33,237 nt of DNA from Alphaproteobacteria bacterium. Lineage in GTDB: Bacteria; Pseudomonadota; Alphaproteobacteria; JAJFIK01. This document shows, piece by piece, positions 17,611 to 26,678 of the stretch; the first letter of the stretch is position 1, and each line of letters opens with the position of its first letter. The notes under the pieces were generated by a model. The model searched no databases, was not told where the DNA came from, and worked only from the letters and a program-made list of their open reading frames with translations. The stretch is taken from the NCBI GenBank assembly GCA_028280665.1, contig JANQLJ010000082.1, positions 1-33,237 of the forward strand. Direction: 5' to 3'. The position numbers were made by a program, and so were the translations under genes.

Positions 17611-18840
17611 ATGCGGAACCTCTTTGCCGTGAACGATACTGCGCCCGAGCCTCAAGCACCCCTTGTCGCGCCGCCCGCCGAAGAAACAGGCGGGCGCCTG
17701 CGCTGGTTCCGGCGCGTGGGCGGACGCTTGCGCCGTATCGGCAGGCGCCGCCGTCGCACCCCCGAAGTTCCCAACCCCAGCTCGGGCCTGCGCATCCTTA
17801 TCGTTTCCGATGCCTGGAAACCGCAAGTGAACGGCGTCGTGCGCACCCTCGACACCCTGGGCCAGTATCTCGGCAAGTTCGGCAACACAGTCTACTACAT
17901 CACGCCGGACCTTTTCCGCACGGTGCCGTTGCCCACCTATCCGGAAATCCGCCTGGCGCTCGCGCCCTATTCCATGATCTCGCGCATCATCAACGTCTAT
18001 CAGCCCGACGCGATCCATATCGCGACGGAGGGGCCCCTGGGCTGGGCGGCGCGGCGCTTTTGCGTGCGGCACGAGCATCCCTACACGACGTCGTTTCACA
18101 CGCGGTTTGCCGAATACATCCACGCGCGCACGCGCTTTCCCATTAGCTGGGGCTACGGCATCTTGCGCCGTTTCCACAACGCCGCATCGGCGGTGATGGT
18201 CGCGACCCCTTCCCTGGAGAAGGAGCTTGAAGAAAAGGGTTTTGAAAACTTGCGCATCTGGTCGCGCGGCGTGGACCTGACCCTCTTTAACCCGGACATG
18301 GCGCGCGAGACCGAACCGCTAAAGAAAGACGGCCCGCTTTGGCTTTATGTGGGGCGCGTGGCGGTGGAAAAGAACATTCAGGCGTTTCTCGATTTGAACC
18401 TCGACGGCGCAAAGATGGTGGTGGGCAGCGGGCCCATGCTTGAGGAACTTAAAGTCAAATACCCCCACGTGATTTTCACAGGCCCCCGCTTCGGCGAAGA
18501 ACTCGCCGCCATCTACGCGCAAGCCGATGTCTTCGTCTTTCCCAGCAAGACCGACACGTTCGGGCTTGTGGTGGTGGAAGCGCTTGCCTCGGGCACCCCG
18601 GTTGCCGCCTATCCCGTGCAGGGACCGGCGGACATTCTGGACGGCAGCGGTGTCGGCGCGGTGGACGACGATCTCGCCGCCGCGTGCCGCCGTGCGCTCG
18701 GCTGCGCCACCGCCGAGGAATGCCGCGCCCATGCGGAAAAATTCTCCTGGGAAGCCTGCACAAGGCAGTTCCTCTCCAATCTCGATCTTCCCGGATTTGA
18801 CGAAAGCTACTGGCTCGAAGTGGCGCGCCTGCCCGACTAA
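17611..18840 (+). CDS. Glycosyltransferase family 4 (SqdX/MgtA-like) with Arg-rich N-terminal extension
   Basis: LRILIVSDAWKPQVNGVVRTL, HIATEGPLGWAARRF, TSFHTRFAEYIH, ADVFVFPSKTDTFGLVVVEALASGTPVAAYPVQGPADI. Confidence 0.92.
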   Translation: MRNLFAVNDTAPEPQAPLVAPPAEETGGRLRWFRRVGGRLRRIGRRRRRTPEVPNPSSGLRILIVSDAWKPQVNGVVRTLDTLGQYLGKFGNTVYYITPDLFRTVPLPTYPEIRLALAPYSMISRIINVYQPDAIHIATEGPLGWAARRFCVRHEHPYTTSFHTRFAEYIHARTRFPISWGYGILRRFHNAASAVMVATPSLEKELEEKGFENLRIWSRGVDLTLFNPDMARETEPLKKDGPLWLYVGRVAVEKNIQAFLDLNLDGAKMVVGSGPMLEELKVKYPHVIFTGPRFGEELAAIYAQADVFVFPSKTDTFGLVVVEALASGTPVAAYPVQGPADILDGSGVGAVDDDLAAACRRALGCATAEECRAHAEKFSWEACTRQFLSNLDLPGFDESYWLEVARLPD

Positions 18841-18884
18841 AGGGCTCAGAAACCCTGGACAATGTGATTTTCAAACCCATCAAA

Positions 18885-18908
18885 TGCCGGTGAGCGACTC
18901 CACCGGCA
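18885..18908 (+). terminator. Hairpin downstream of the GT4 gene; candidate terminator
   Basis: Perfect 8-bp stem TGCCGGTG-AGCGACTC-CACCGGCA 44 bp after the stop; lacks a clear T tract. Confidence 0.35.
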
Positions 18909-19062
18909 CGCGAATTGCGACTACAATAATCGCCGGATATGGGTTGTGCCGATCAGGGACCGCATACCCCTGCTCAACACCGGCCCGATGCAGCCCGTAA
19001 GTACATTGGCGGCGACGGGACGGCACCTTGTAACCCGTGTAACTGTGACGGAGCGTAGCGTT

Positions 19063-19509
19063 ATGGACACCCCAACCCCCTCGGAAGAAAGCCGCCCCAC
19101 TGGCGCAGCCAAAGGCAAACACCCCGTTGACTTGCATGTGGGCGGGCGGTTGCGGCACCGGCGCTGGATGATCGGCATGACCCAACAACAGCTAGCCAAT
19201 GCCGTCGGGATAAAGTTCCAGCAAATCCAGAAATATGAAAGCGGCGCCAATCGGGTAAGCGCCAGCCGCCTTTGGGACTTGAGCCAAGCGCTCGACGTGC
19301 CCGTGGCGTTCTTCTTTGAAGGGCTTGAAAGCAAACGCGCCGGTGATGAAACCGGCAACACCCTGCCGCCCGACCTTCTTGCAAACAAAGAAACGCTCGA
19401 GCTTATACGGACCTATTACGCCCTTGATGAGGCCCCGCGCCGGCGGCTTCTCGATCTTGCAAAAGCCATCAAAAACCCCGGCCCCAGCGGGACCACCGCC
19501 GCCGCTTGA
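19063..19509 (+). CDS. XRE-family helix-turn-helix transcriptional regulator
   Basis: VGGRLRHRRWMIGMTQQQLANAVGIKFQQIQKYESGANRVSASRLWDLSQALDVPVAFFFEG. Confidence 0.93.
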   Translation: MDTPTPSEESRPTGAAKGKHPVDLHVGGRLRHRRWMIGMTQQQLANAVGIKFQQIQKYESGANRVSASRLWDLSQALDVPVAFFFEGLESKRAGDETGNTLPPDLLANKETLELIRTYYALDEAPRRRLLDLAKAIKNPGPSGTTAAA

Positions 19510-19533
19510 TCGCGGAGGATTTCTGAAAGTATG

Positions 19534-19560
19534 CCCCTCGGCACTTGCCGGGGGGTTTTT
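19534..19560 (+). terminator. Rho-independent terminator after the XRE regulator
   Basis: CCCCTCGGC-ACTT-GCCGGGGGG followed by TTTTT. Confidence 0.85.
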
Positions 19561-19617
19561 CATTTCCATGCGGACGTGGCAGGGTCGCGGGCGATTGCCC
19601 CGATCAAGGACCCGTCC

Positions 19618-20424
19618 ATGTCTTTATCCGTTCCCACCCCTTACGACGAGCTTGTCTCTTTTGCCTGCCGCGCCGCCGACGCCGCGCGGGACGCGATCCT
19701 CCCCCATTTCCGGAACGTGGCTCCCGAAGACAAGACAGGCGATACGCCGAACGCATTCGATCCAGTCACCATTGCCGACAAGGGCGCCGAGCGGGCGATC
19801 CGCACACTGATCGAACAGGAACGCCCGGCGGACGCCATTCTGGGCGAGGAGTATGGCGAGAAAGACGGCACCAGCGGCGGGCGCTGGGTCATCGATCCTA
19901 TCGACGGCACGCGCGCCTTTATCGCCGGGATGCCCACCTGGGGGACGCTTATCGGGTATCACGACGGCAAGGCGCCGGTTGTCGGTGTCATGGACCAGGG
20001 CTTTGTCGGCGACCGGTTCGTGGGCTGGCCGGGCGGGGCGGCGCTGGTGCGCGGCGAGGCGATCACGCCGCTTAAGACACGCGCCTGCCCCGATCTTGGC
20101 GATGCCATTTTCGCCTGCACGACGCCCGAGCTCTTTACGACCCCGCGCGAACAGGACGCCTATGACACGCTTCTGCGCGAGACCAAAATGCTTCGCCTGG
20201 GGACGGACTGTTACGCCTATTGCCTGCTGGCCCATGGGCTCATCGACATTGTGCTCGAAGCGGGGCTCAAGCCCTTCGACATTCAAGCGCTGATCCCCAT
20301 TATCGAAGGCGCGGGCGGCGTTGTTACCGATTGGCGCGGGGGTCCCGCCGAGCACGGCGGGCAGGTGCTTGCCGCCGGCGACCCGGCGCTTCACGAAAGG
20401 GTGCTGGGGCTTCTTCGCGCCTAG
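19618..20424 (+). CDS. Inositol monophosphatase family protein, histidinol-phosphatase-like
   Basis: FDPVTIADKGAERAI, ILGEEYGEKDG, WVIDPIDGTRAFIAGMPTWGTLI, GLKPFDIQALIPIIEGAGGVVTDW. Confidence 0.9.
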   Translation: MSLSVPTPYDELVSFACRAADAARDAILPHFRNVAPEDKTGDTPNAFDPVTIADKGAERAIRTLIEQERPADAILGEEYGEKDGTSGGRWVIDPIDGTRAFIAGMPTWGTLIGYHDGKAPVVGVMDQGFVGDRFVGWPGGAALVRGEAITPLKTRACPDLGDAIFACTTPELFTTPREQDAYDTLLRETKMLRLGTDCYAYCLLAHGLIDIVLEAGLKPFDIQALIPIIEGAGGVVTDWRGGPAEHGGQVLAAGDPALHERVLGLLRA

Positions 20425-21362
20425 TCCCGCGCCACGAACTCATCGAACAAGGCCCAGAACTGACGGCGGAAGCGGTCCCGTTCCATCAGGATCTCGTGCA
20501 AGGCGCCTTCGATAGTCACTGCATCGCAGACCGGCGAGCGCGCAGCGAAGTCGCGGCACGCCGCCGGGTCCACCAGCTTCTCGCGGCCCGCCGCCACCAG
20601 CAAGGTTGGCACCTTCAGGTTCTGGATGAACTCGTCCTGCCAAATCACTTGCACCGATATCATTGCCGCCCGAAGCCAATGCCAACTGAGCCCCGCAACG
20701 CCAAGGCGCGGATAAGCGGTGACGGTCGCCCGCACACGTTCAAAGCGGGCGCGGTCGGACGTGACAGGATTTTCTTCAAAACTCTGCTTTGCTGGGTCTT
20801 CGGCGCGGGCAGCAAAAGGCTCGGCATCGCCGCGGCCCATGTGCATCGCCACCGCCGCCACAAAGTGCAGCGCTTGCCGCATGATGCCCGACCCGATGCG
20901 CAGCATGGGCGCTGAAAAAACCGCCCGCATGGCAAGCTCGGGCCGGTCGCGCAGATAGCGCATCATGATGTTGCCGCCCATAGAATGGGCAAGCACGTAG
21001 CGCGGTCCAGGCATGGCGGTGAAAAAGGCGCTGGCGAATATCTGATCGAGATCGGCGAGGAAGTGGTCGAAGTTCTCAATATGCCCGCGCTGCCAATCTT
21101 CCAGCTCGCGCGTGGCAAGGCCTTGGCCCCGCCAATCGAACGTGAAGACGGCAAAGCCCCGCTCCAAAAGCTCGCCGATCACTTCGTAGTATTTTTCAAT
21201 GAACTCCGTACGCCCGTGGGCGAGGATGACGGTCCCTTTGCCCCCACCTTCGGGCAGCCACCTGGCCGCGCGCAGTTCCGCATCGCCATTGACGATGATG
21301 GTTCCCTCGCCGCCTGGCGGGCACGGATTTTCGTCGATGGTGTGAAGCTCCGAAGACGTCAC
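20421..21362 (-). CDS. Alpha/beta hydrolase (lysophospholipase/monoacylglycerol lipase-like)
   Basis: LAHGRTEFIEKYYEVIGELLERGFAVFTFDWRGQGLA; nucleophile elbow VLAHSMGGNIMMRYL. Confidence 0.88.
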   Translation of the reverse strand: MTSSELHTIDENPCPPGGEGTIIVNGDAELRAARWLPEGGGKGTVILAHGRTEFIEKYYEVIGELLERGFAVFTFDWRGQGLATRELEDWQRGHIENFDHFLADLDQIFASAFFTAMPGPRYVLAHSMGGNIMMRYLRDRPELAMRAVFSAPMLRIGSGIMRQALHFVAAVAMHMGRGDAEPFAARAEDPAKQSFEENPVTSDRARFERVRATVTAYPRLGVAGLSWHWLRAAMISVQVIWQDEFIQNLKVPTLLVAAGREKLVDPAACRDFAARSPVCDAVTIEGALHEILMERDRFRRQFWALFDEFVARD

Positions 21363-21688
21363 GAGGCCGCCTTGGCTTGCGCCCGCTCACGGATAAAGTC
21401 GCTGATGCGCGTGGCAAGGCCGACCTCGCCCGTAAGGCGCATCTCACCCTGCATAAAGGCGGCGGTCTCGTCGAGCTCGCCTTTCAAGATGTGCGCGAAA
21501 GTCTCGGCCGGCATGGCGATGGTGCATTGCGCCGCGCCCCGTTCCGGCGAGAGCACAATGGCGCCGCGCGAGCCGTCAATATGCACCGCGCCTGCATCGC
21601 CGAAATCAAAGAGCACGGTCGCGGAAAACCCCTCCGCCCCGTCAAGGAGTTCGGCAAGCCGCGCGCGAATGTGATCCATGGGGGTCAT
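21359..21688 (-). CDS. SCP2 sterol-binding domain protein
   Basis: ~110 aa; TVLFDFGDAGAVHIDGSRGAIVLSPERGAAQCTIAMPAETFAHILKGELDETAAFMQGEMRLTGEV is SCP2-like; stop overlaps the downstream hydrolase start by 4 nt. Confidence 0.85.
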   Translation of the reverse strand: MTPMDHIRARLAELLDGAEGFSATVLFDFGDAGAVHIDGSRGAIVLSPERGAAQCTIAMPAETFAHILKGELDETAAFMQGEMRLTGEVGLATRISDFIRERAQAKAAS

Positions 21689-21790
21689 GCCCGCCTTATA
21701 GCAGCGGCGCTTGTCCCTCTCCAGTCTTCCCTCTTCCAATCATCCCTTCCGAGTCTTGGGTTTGCCTTGCCCCTCGCATAGACTTCGCCC

Positions 21791-23326
21791 ATGAGCTGGA
21801 AAGACGAAGCGGACGAGATCGCCCGCCGCCGGGCGCAGGCTAAAGAAATGGGCGGCAAGGATGCGGTCGCCCAGCACCACGGCAAGGGGCGCCTCACGGT
21901 GCGCGAGCGCATCGCCGCGGTTACGGACGAAGCCTCCTTCGTCGAGCACGGCACGGTCGCGGGCGCCGAGGAAGAAGACGGCAGCTTCACTCCCGCCAAC
22001 TATGTGGTCGGCCTTGCTGAAATCGGCGGCCGCCCCGTGGCGGTGGGGGGCGAAGACTTCACCCTGAAAGGCGGCTCGCCCAATGCCGCCGGTTTGCGCA
22101 AGTCGGTCTATGCGGAGGAGCTGGCGCTCACCTATCGCGTACCGCTGGTGCGCCTTCTGGAAGGGGGCGGGGGCTCGGTGCGCGGCGCCTCGGGCAAGCG
22201 CCCGGCGGGCCAGCCCGTGTTTGCCACCCCAAGGTTTCAGTCAATCGCACAGGCCATGGGCGTCGTGCCCGTCGCCTCGGCGGCATTAGGACCCGTGGCC
22301 GGGTTCCCCGCCGCGCGGCTTGCGGCCTCGCATTTCTCGGTCATGAGCGAGGCGACAGCCCAGTTGCTCATTGCCGGACCCAAAGTGGTGGAACGGGCGC
22401 TTGGCCGCGAGCTGACCAAGGAAGAGCTTGGCGGCGCGAGCGTTCACGCAAAATCGGGCGCCGTCGACAACATCGCCAAAGACGAAGCGGATGCGCTTGA
22501 TCAGATCCGCACGTTTCTGAGTTACCTGCCCCAAAACGTCTGGGCCGATATGCCCGTGGGCGACAGCACCGATCCTACTGACCGCAAAGACGAAGCACTG
22601 CTCGACATCATCCCCCGCGACCGGCGCCAGCCCTTCAAGATGCGCAAACTGATCGGTCATGTGGTGGATCACGAGAGCTTCTTTGAAATGACGCGGGCCT
22701 TTGGGCCAGGACAGATTACGGGGCTGGCGCGGCTTGGCGGCCATCCGGTGGGCGTTCTTGCCAATGACTGCCGCTACTACGCGGGCGCGATGACGGCGGA
22801 GGGCTCCCAAAAAGTCCGCCGCTTTGTGGACCTCTGCAGCACGTTCCGTCTGCCCATTATCTCGTTCGTCGATGAGCCGGGCTTTATGATCGGCCCGGAC
22901 TCTGAAGCCGCTGGCACCATCCGCCACGGGACGGCGGCAGTGATGGCGGTGGTGCAAAGCCGCGTTCCGTGGATCAGCATTCTGGTGCGCAAGGCCTTTG
23001 GCGTTGCCGCCGCCGCCCATTTCGGCCCCAAGGGGCACGTGCTCGCCTGGCCCTCGGCGGAGACGGGCGCCCTGCCCCTTGAAGGGGGCGTCGCCGTTGC
23101 CTTCGGGCGCGAGATTGCCGCCGCTGAAAACCCCGACGCAAAACGTAAAGAGCTTGAAGAGGCGCTGGCCGCCGCGCAGTCCCCCTTCCCGCGCGCGGAG
23201 ACTTTTTCCGTACACGACCTCATCGACCCGCGCGAGACCCGGCCCGCCATTTGGAATTGGCTCAGGTTCGCCGCGCCGACGCTCGAAAACCTGAAAGGGC
23301 CTTACACCTCGACCATGCGGCCCTGA
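21791..23326 (+). CDS. Acyl-CoA carboxylase carboxyltransferase (beta) subunit, copy 1
   Basis: 511 aa; GKGRLTVRERIAAVTDEASFVE, KMRKLIGHVVDHESFFEM, ITGLARLGGHPVGVLAND, FVDEPGFMIG, AGTIRHG, VRKAFGVAAAAH. Confidence 0.92.
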   Translation: MSWKDEADEIARRRAQAKEMGGKDAVAQHHGKGRLTVRERIAAVTDEASFVEHGTVAGAEEEDGSFTPANYVVGLAEIGGRPVAVGGEDFTLKGGSPNAAGLRKSVYAEELALTYRVPLVRLLEGGGGSVRGASGKRPAGQPVFATPRFQSIAQAMGVVPVASAALGPVAGFPAARLAASHFSVMSEATAQLLIAGPKVVERALGRELTKEELGGASVHAKSGAVDNIAKDEADALDQIRTFLSYLPQNVWADMPVGDSTDPTDRKDEALLDIIPRDRRQPFKMRKLIGHVVDHESFFEMTRAFGPGQITGLARLGGHPVGVLANDCRYYAGAMTAEGSQKVRRFVDLCSTFRLPIISFVDEPGFMIGPDSEAAGTIRHGTAAVMAVVQSRVPWISILVRKAFGVAAAAHFGPKGHVLAWPSAETGALPLEGGVAVAFGREIAAAENPDAKRKELEEALAAAQSPFPRAETFSVHDLIDPRETRPAIWNWLRFAAPTLENLKGPYTSTMRP

Positions 23327-23406
23327 GCCCGCGAAATCAGCGCTCGCCCCCAAGGGCTGCGGGCGCTAAGCTCAGCCTTTCGTATCTTCAGCCAGGAAAG
23401 ACCGTT

Positions 23407-23898
23407 ATGCGTACATTTTTTCTTAGTCTCATCGCCGCCTTGCTTTTCGCCCTTCCCGCCCAAGCGCAGACGATTGAAAAGCTGTCGGCGGATCGTATCG
23501 GCGTAATACTGGGGTCCCTTGGCCTTACGCACGTCGAGACCAGCGACAACCGCGGCTTTCCCCTTGTGCAGGTCGCGACCCAAGGTCAATTCCGTGCACG
23601 GAACATCAATGTTCTTTTCTACGGTTGCGATGCGAGCGGCTGTAACGACGTAACGCTTTATAGCTGGTTCGAGCCCCAGACGCGGGTAAACACTGAGACC
23701 ATCCACGAGTGGAACGACATCTTCCGCCAGTCGCGCAATTGGTCACGCGCTTATATTGATGAAGAAGGCGACCCCACACTGGTCATGAACATCAACGCGG
23801 AAGGCGGTATCGGAACCGAGGCGCTGCAGATTCTCATCTACACTTATCTGATTGAGTCGGAGGATTTCGGCGCGCTCATCGGCGCGGTAGGCCCTTAA
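23407..23898 (+). CDS. Exported YbjN-domain protein
   Basis: Signal peptide MRTFFLSLIAALLFALPAQAQ; NVLFYGCDASGCNDVTLYSWFEPQ...WNDIFRQSRNWSRAYIDEEGDPTLVMNINAEGGIGTEALQILIYTYLIESEDFG is YbjN-like. Confidence 0.85.
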   Translation: MRTFFLSLIAALLFALPAQAQTIEKLSADRIGVILGSLGLTHVETSDNRGFPLVQVATQGQFRARNINVLFYGCDASGCNDVTLYSWFEPQTRVNTETIHEWNDIFRQSRNWSRAYIDEEGDPTLVMNINAEGGIGTEALQILIYTYLIESEDFGALIGAVGP

Positions 23899-23921
23899 AA
23901 GGGCTTTAGCGGAAAAAACTG

Positions 23922-25469
23922 ATGGGCTGGGAGAAAGACCTTGAAGAACTGAAGCGCCGCGCCGCGCTTGCCGAACAGATGGGCGGGGCGGAAAAGCTCA
24001 AGCGCCAGGCGGACCGCGGCAAGCTGAATGTGCGCGAACGCCTTGCTCGCCTGGTTGACGAGGGCAGCTTTCGGGAGATCGGCAAGCTCGCGGGCCGTGC
24101 GGAATATGACGAAGACGGCGCGCTCAAAGATTTCATGGCCGCGAACTTTCTTTTCGGGCGCGCCAATGTCGAAGGCCGCCCGGTGGTGGCGACGGGCGAT
24201 GACTTCACCGTGCGGGGCGGCGCGGCGGATGCCGCCATCTGGCAGAAGATGGTGGCCGCCGAGCAGATGGCGAACGAGCTGCGCCTGCCCCTCGTGCGCA
24301 TGATCGACGGCACCGGCGGCGGGGGCTCGGTCAAAACCCTGAACACCGCCGCGCGTACCTACGTGCCCGCCAATCCCGGCTGGGACTGGGTGGTGCGGAA
24401 CCTCGCCACCGTGCCCGTGGTGGCGCTGGCGCTGGGGCCTGTTGCGGGCCTTGGCGCGGCGCGGTTCGTGACCAGTCACTTCGCGGTCATGGTGAAGGAA
24501 CTCGCCCAGGTCTTCGTTGCAGGCCCGCCCGTGGTCAACCGGCTTGGCGAAGACGTGGACAAGGAAGGCCTTGGGGGCGCCCACATCCACGGGCACAACG
24601 GCGTTGCCGACGCGGTTGCCGAAAGCGAAGACGAAGCGATTGCCATGGCGCGGCGGTTTCTTTCCTATCTTCCTTCCTCCGTGGACGGATTGCCGCCGAG
24701 AGCCGAGACCAGCGATGACCCGGCCCGTGCGGACGAAGGCCTGCTAGGCGCGGTGCCCGAAGACCGGCGCAAGGTCTACAAGATGCGCAAGATCATCGAG
24801 AGCGTCTTTGACAAAGACAGCTTCTTTGAAATGGGAGGGCTCTGGGGCCGGTCGGCGATTACAGGGCTCGCCCGGCTTGACGGCTGGCCCGTGGCGGTGC
24901 TGGCGAACGATCCTTATCACTATGGCGGTGGCTGGACGGCGGACGCTTCGCAAAAGATCGTGCGCTTTGTCGATCTGGCCGAGACCTTCCACTTACCTGT
25001 CGTGCATTTGGTCGACAATCCCGGCTTCGTCATCGGCACCCAAGCGGAACGGGCGGGGACCATCCGGCACGGCGCCCGCGCGCTTGCGGCGGTCTATCAA
25101 GCGAGCGTACCGTGGTGTTCGGTCCTGATCCGTAAAGCGTTCGGGGTCGCGGGCGCGGCCAACCTCAACCATTCGCGCTTTCATTACCGCTTTGCCTGGC
25201 CGTCGGGTGATTGGGGCTCGCTGCCGCTGGAAGGCGGGATCGAGGCGGCCTACAGGTCGGAGCTTGAAAAGGCCGACGACCCCGATGTGTTGCGCGCGGA
25301 GATCGAGAGCACCATGAACCAAGTGCGTTCGCCGTTTCGCACGGCGGAGGCCTTCATGGTCGAGGACATTATCGACCCGCGCAAAACACGGCCGCTTTTG
25401 TGTGAGTTTGCGGAGCTGGCGGCACCCTTGCGCCGGACGGGACCCTCGGCCTTTCCTATACGTCCTTAG
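23922..25469 (+). CDS. Acyl-CoA carboxylase carboxyltransferase (beta) subunit, copy 2
   Basis: 515 aa; RGKLNVRERLARLVDEGSFREIG, KMRKIIESVFDKDSFFEMG, ITGLARLDGWPVAVLAND, LVDNPGFVIG, AGTIRHG, IRKAFGVAGAAN. Confidence 0.92.
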   Translation: MGWEKDLEELKRRAALAEQMGGAEKLKRQADRGKLNVRERLARLVDEGSFREIGKLAGRAEYDEDGALKDFMAANFLFGRANVEGRPVVATGDDFTVRGGAADAAIWQKMVAAEQMANELRLPLVRMIDGTGGGGSVKTLNTAARTYVPANPGWDWVVRNLATVPVVALALGPVAGLGAARFVTSHFAVMVKELAQVFVAGPPVVNRLGEDVDKEGLGGAHIHGHNGVADAVAESEDEAIAMARRFLSYLPSSVDGLPPRAETSDDPARADEGLLGAVPEDRRKVYKMRKIIESVFDKDSFFEMGGLWGRSAITGLARLDGWPVAVLANDPYHYGGGWTADASQKIVRFVDLAETFHLPVVHLVDNPGFVIGTQAERAGTIRHGARALAAVYQASVPWCSVLIRKAFGVAGAANLNHSRFHYRFAWPSGDWGSLPLEGGIEAAYRSELEKADDPDVLRAEIESTMNQVRSPFRTAEAFMVEDIIDPRKTRPLLCEFAELAAPLRRTGPSAFPIRP

Positions 25470-25482
25470 TTTGTGCGCCTGA

Positions 25483-26115
25483 TCAAAGCTCTCCGCCGGA
25501 ATCGCCCACGACTTTGTTGAGCATCCCTTCCGCCCGCGCTGCATCGCGAGAAGCGATAAATTCTTCCGCCTCGTCGGTTCCTTGCACCAGCGCGGGCATC
25601 CCAAAGCCGTCAAGGGGGCGCCCAATGGCGGCAATCCCCTCCTGGTCGAAATGGATCGCATCCGGATCGGTGAACGCCGCTTGATCGCCATTCAGGGCAT
25701 AGCCCGTCACGTCAATCCGGTCGCCTTCTTCCATGAGCGGGCGCACGATTGCGGTGCCGTCCAGCGAGTAAAGCGGCTCGTAAATTGAACGCGTAAGTTC
25801 GAGCGTGGCGGCGAACCGCAGTGACGGATCCGCAGGCTGCGTCATGCCGGGTTTGGGGGCTTCGTCGTCCACGACTTCGGCTTCGTCCTCCGGCGTTTTG
25901 CCAGCGGGCACGGCGGCGGCTGATGGTTCGGTTGGGGGCGCACCGGCGTCTTCCTCCAAAACCTCGAAATGTTCGATGCGCCACCAAGCGGGGATCGCGT
26001 TTGCGACCGCGCCTTGAAGAGACCCTTCTTCTTCAGGGCTTTCTTGCGCGCACGCCACCGGCGCCGTCAGCAAGAGCGCGGCCATCGCCACTGGGGCAAG
26101 ATTGATCTTCGTCAT
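25483..26115 (-). CDS. Exported protein of unknown function
   Basis: Start at MTKINLAPVAMAALLLTAPVACAQE (signal peptide); Glu/Ala/Pro-rich linker then folded-looking C-terminal region. Confidence 0.65.
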   Translation of the reverse strand: MTKINLAPVAMAALLLTAPVACAQESPEEEGSLQGAVANAIPAWWRIEHFEVLEEDAGAPPTEPSAAAVPAGKTPEDEAEVVDDEAPKPGMTQPADPSLRFAATLELTRSIYEPLYSLDGTAIVRPLMEEGDRIDVTGYALNGDQAAFTDPDAIHFDQEGIAAIGRPLDGFGMPALVQGTDEAEEFIASRDAARAEGMLNKVVGDSGGEL

Positions 26116-26204
26116 AGGTGTGCCCTCGCCAAGCCTTGAGCGGAACCGGTTTGCGCGGTCATAGAGGCAATGTAATGTGTCCAAATCATGAGGAGACCCG
26201 GTTA

Positions 26205-26660
26205 ATGCCACGCGCTTACTATGAGGACTTCAAGATCGGGGAACGGCGCACCACGCCCGCCCGAACCATCACCGAAAGCGACATTACCACATTCGCGGGC
26301 CTGACGGGTGATTGGCATCCGCTCCATACGGACTTGACCTACGCCGCCCAATCCCCCTTTGGCGAGCGCATTGCGCACGGTTTGCTGGTTCTTTCCATAG
26401 GCTCGGCGCTGGCATTCCGGCTGGGGCAATACGAGGTCCTGCCCAAATCGTTCATTGCCTTTTACGGCATGGAGGATGTGCGCTTCACGGCGCCGGTTAA
26501 GATCGGCGACACGATCCACCTCGAAATGGAAGTCCAATTGCTGGAGCCCAAAGACAGCGACCGGGGCATCGTTTCGACACGCAACGAGATTATAAATCAG
26601 CACGGCGATGTGGTTTGCGTGTTCACGACTAGAATCCTCTGCGGCCGCGAGCCCGCCTAG
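26205..26660 (+). CDS. MaoC-family dehydratase
   Basis: YYEDFKIGERRTTPARTITESDITTFAGLTGDWHPLHTD...AHGLLVLSIGSAL; hot-dog hydratase signature; GAGGAG-type SD. Confidence 0.93.
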   Translation: MPRAYYEDFKIGERRTTPARTITESDITTFAGLTGDWHPLHTDLTYAAQSPFGERIAHGLLVLSIGSALAFRLGQYEVLPKSFIAFYGMEDVRFTAPVKIGDTIHLEMEVQLLEPKDSDRGIVSTRNEIINQHGDVVCVFTTRILCGREPA

Positions 26661-26678
26661 CAACATGAGAGTGGTAAA

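Noticed and set aside
22286-23353. 355-aa minus-strand ORF
   Set aside because: Antisense to carboxyltransferase copy 1; no motifs.
23339-23366. Hairpin AGCGC..GCCC..GGGC..GGCGCT between carboxyltransferase copy 1 and YbjN
   Set aside because: Short, interrupted stem with no T tract; common by chance at this GC content.
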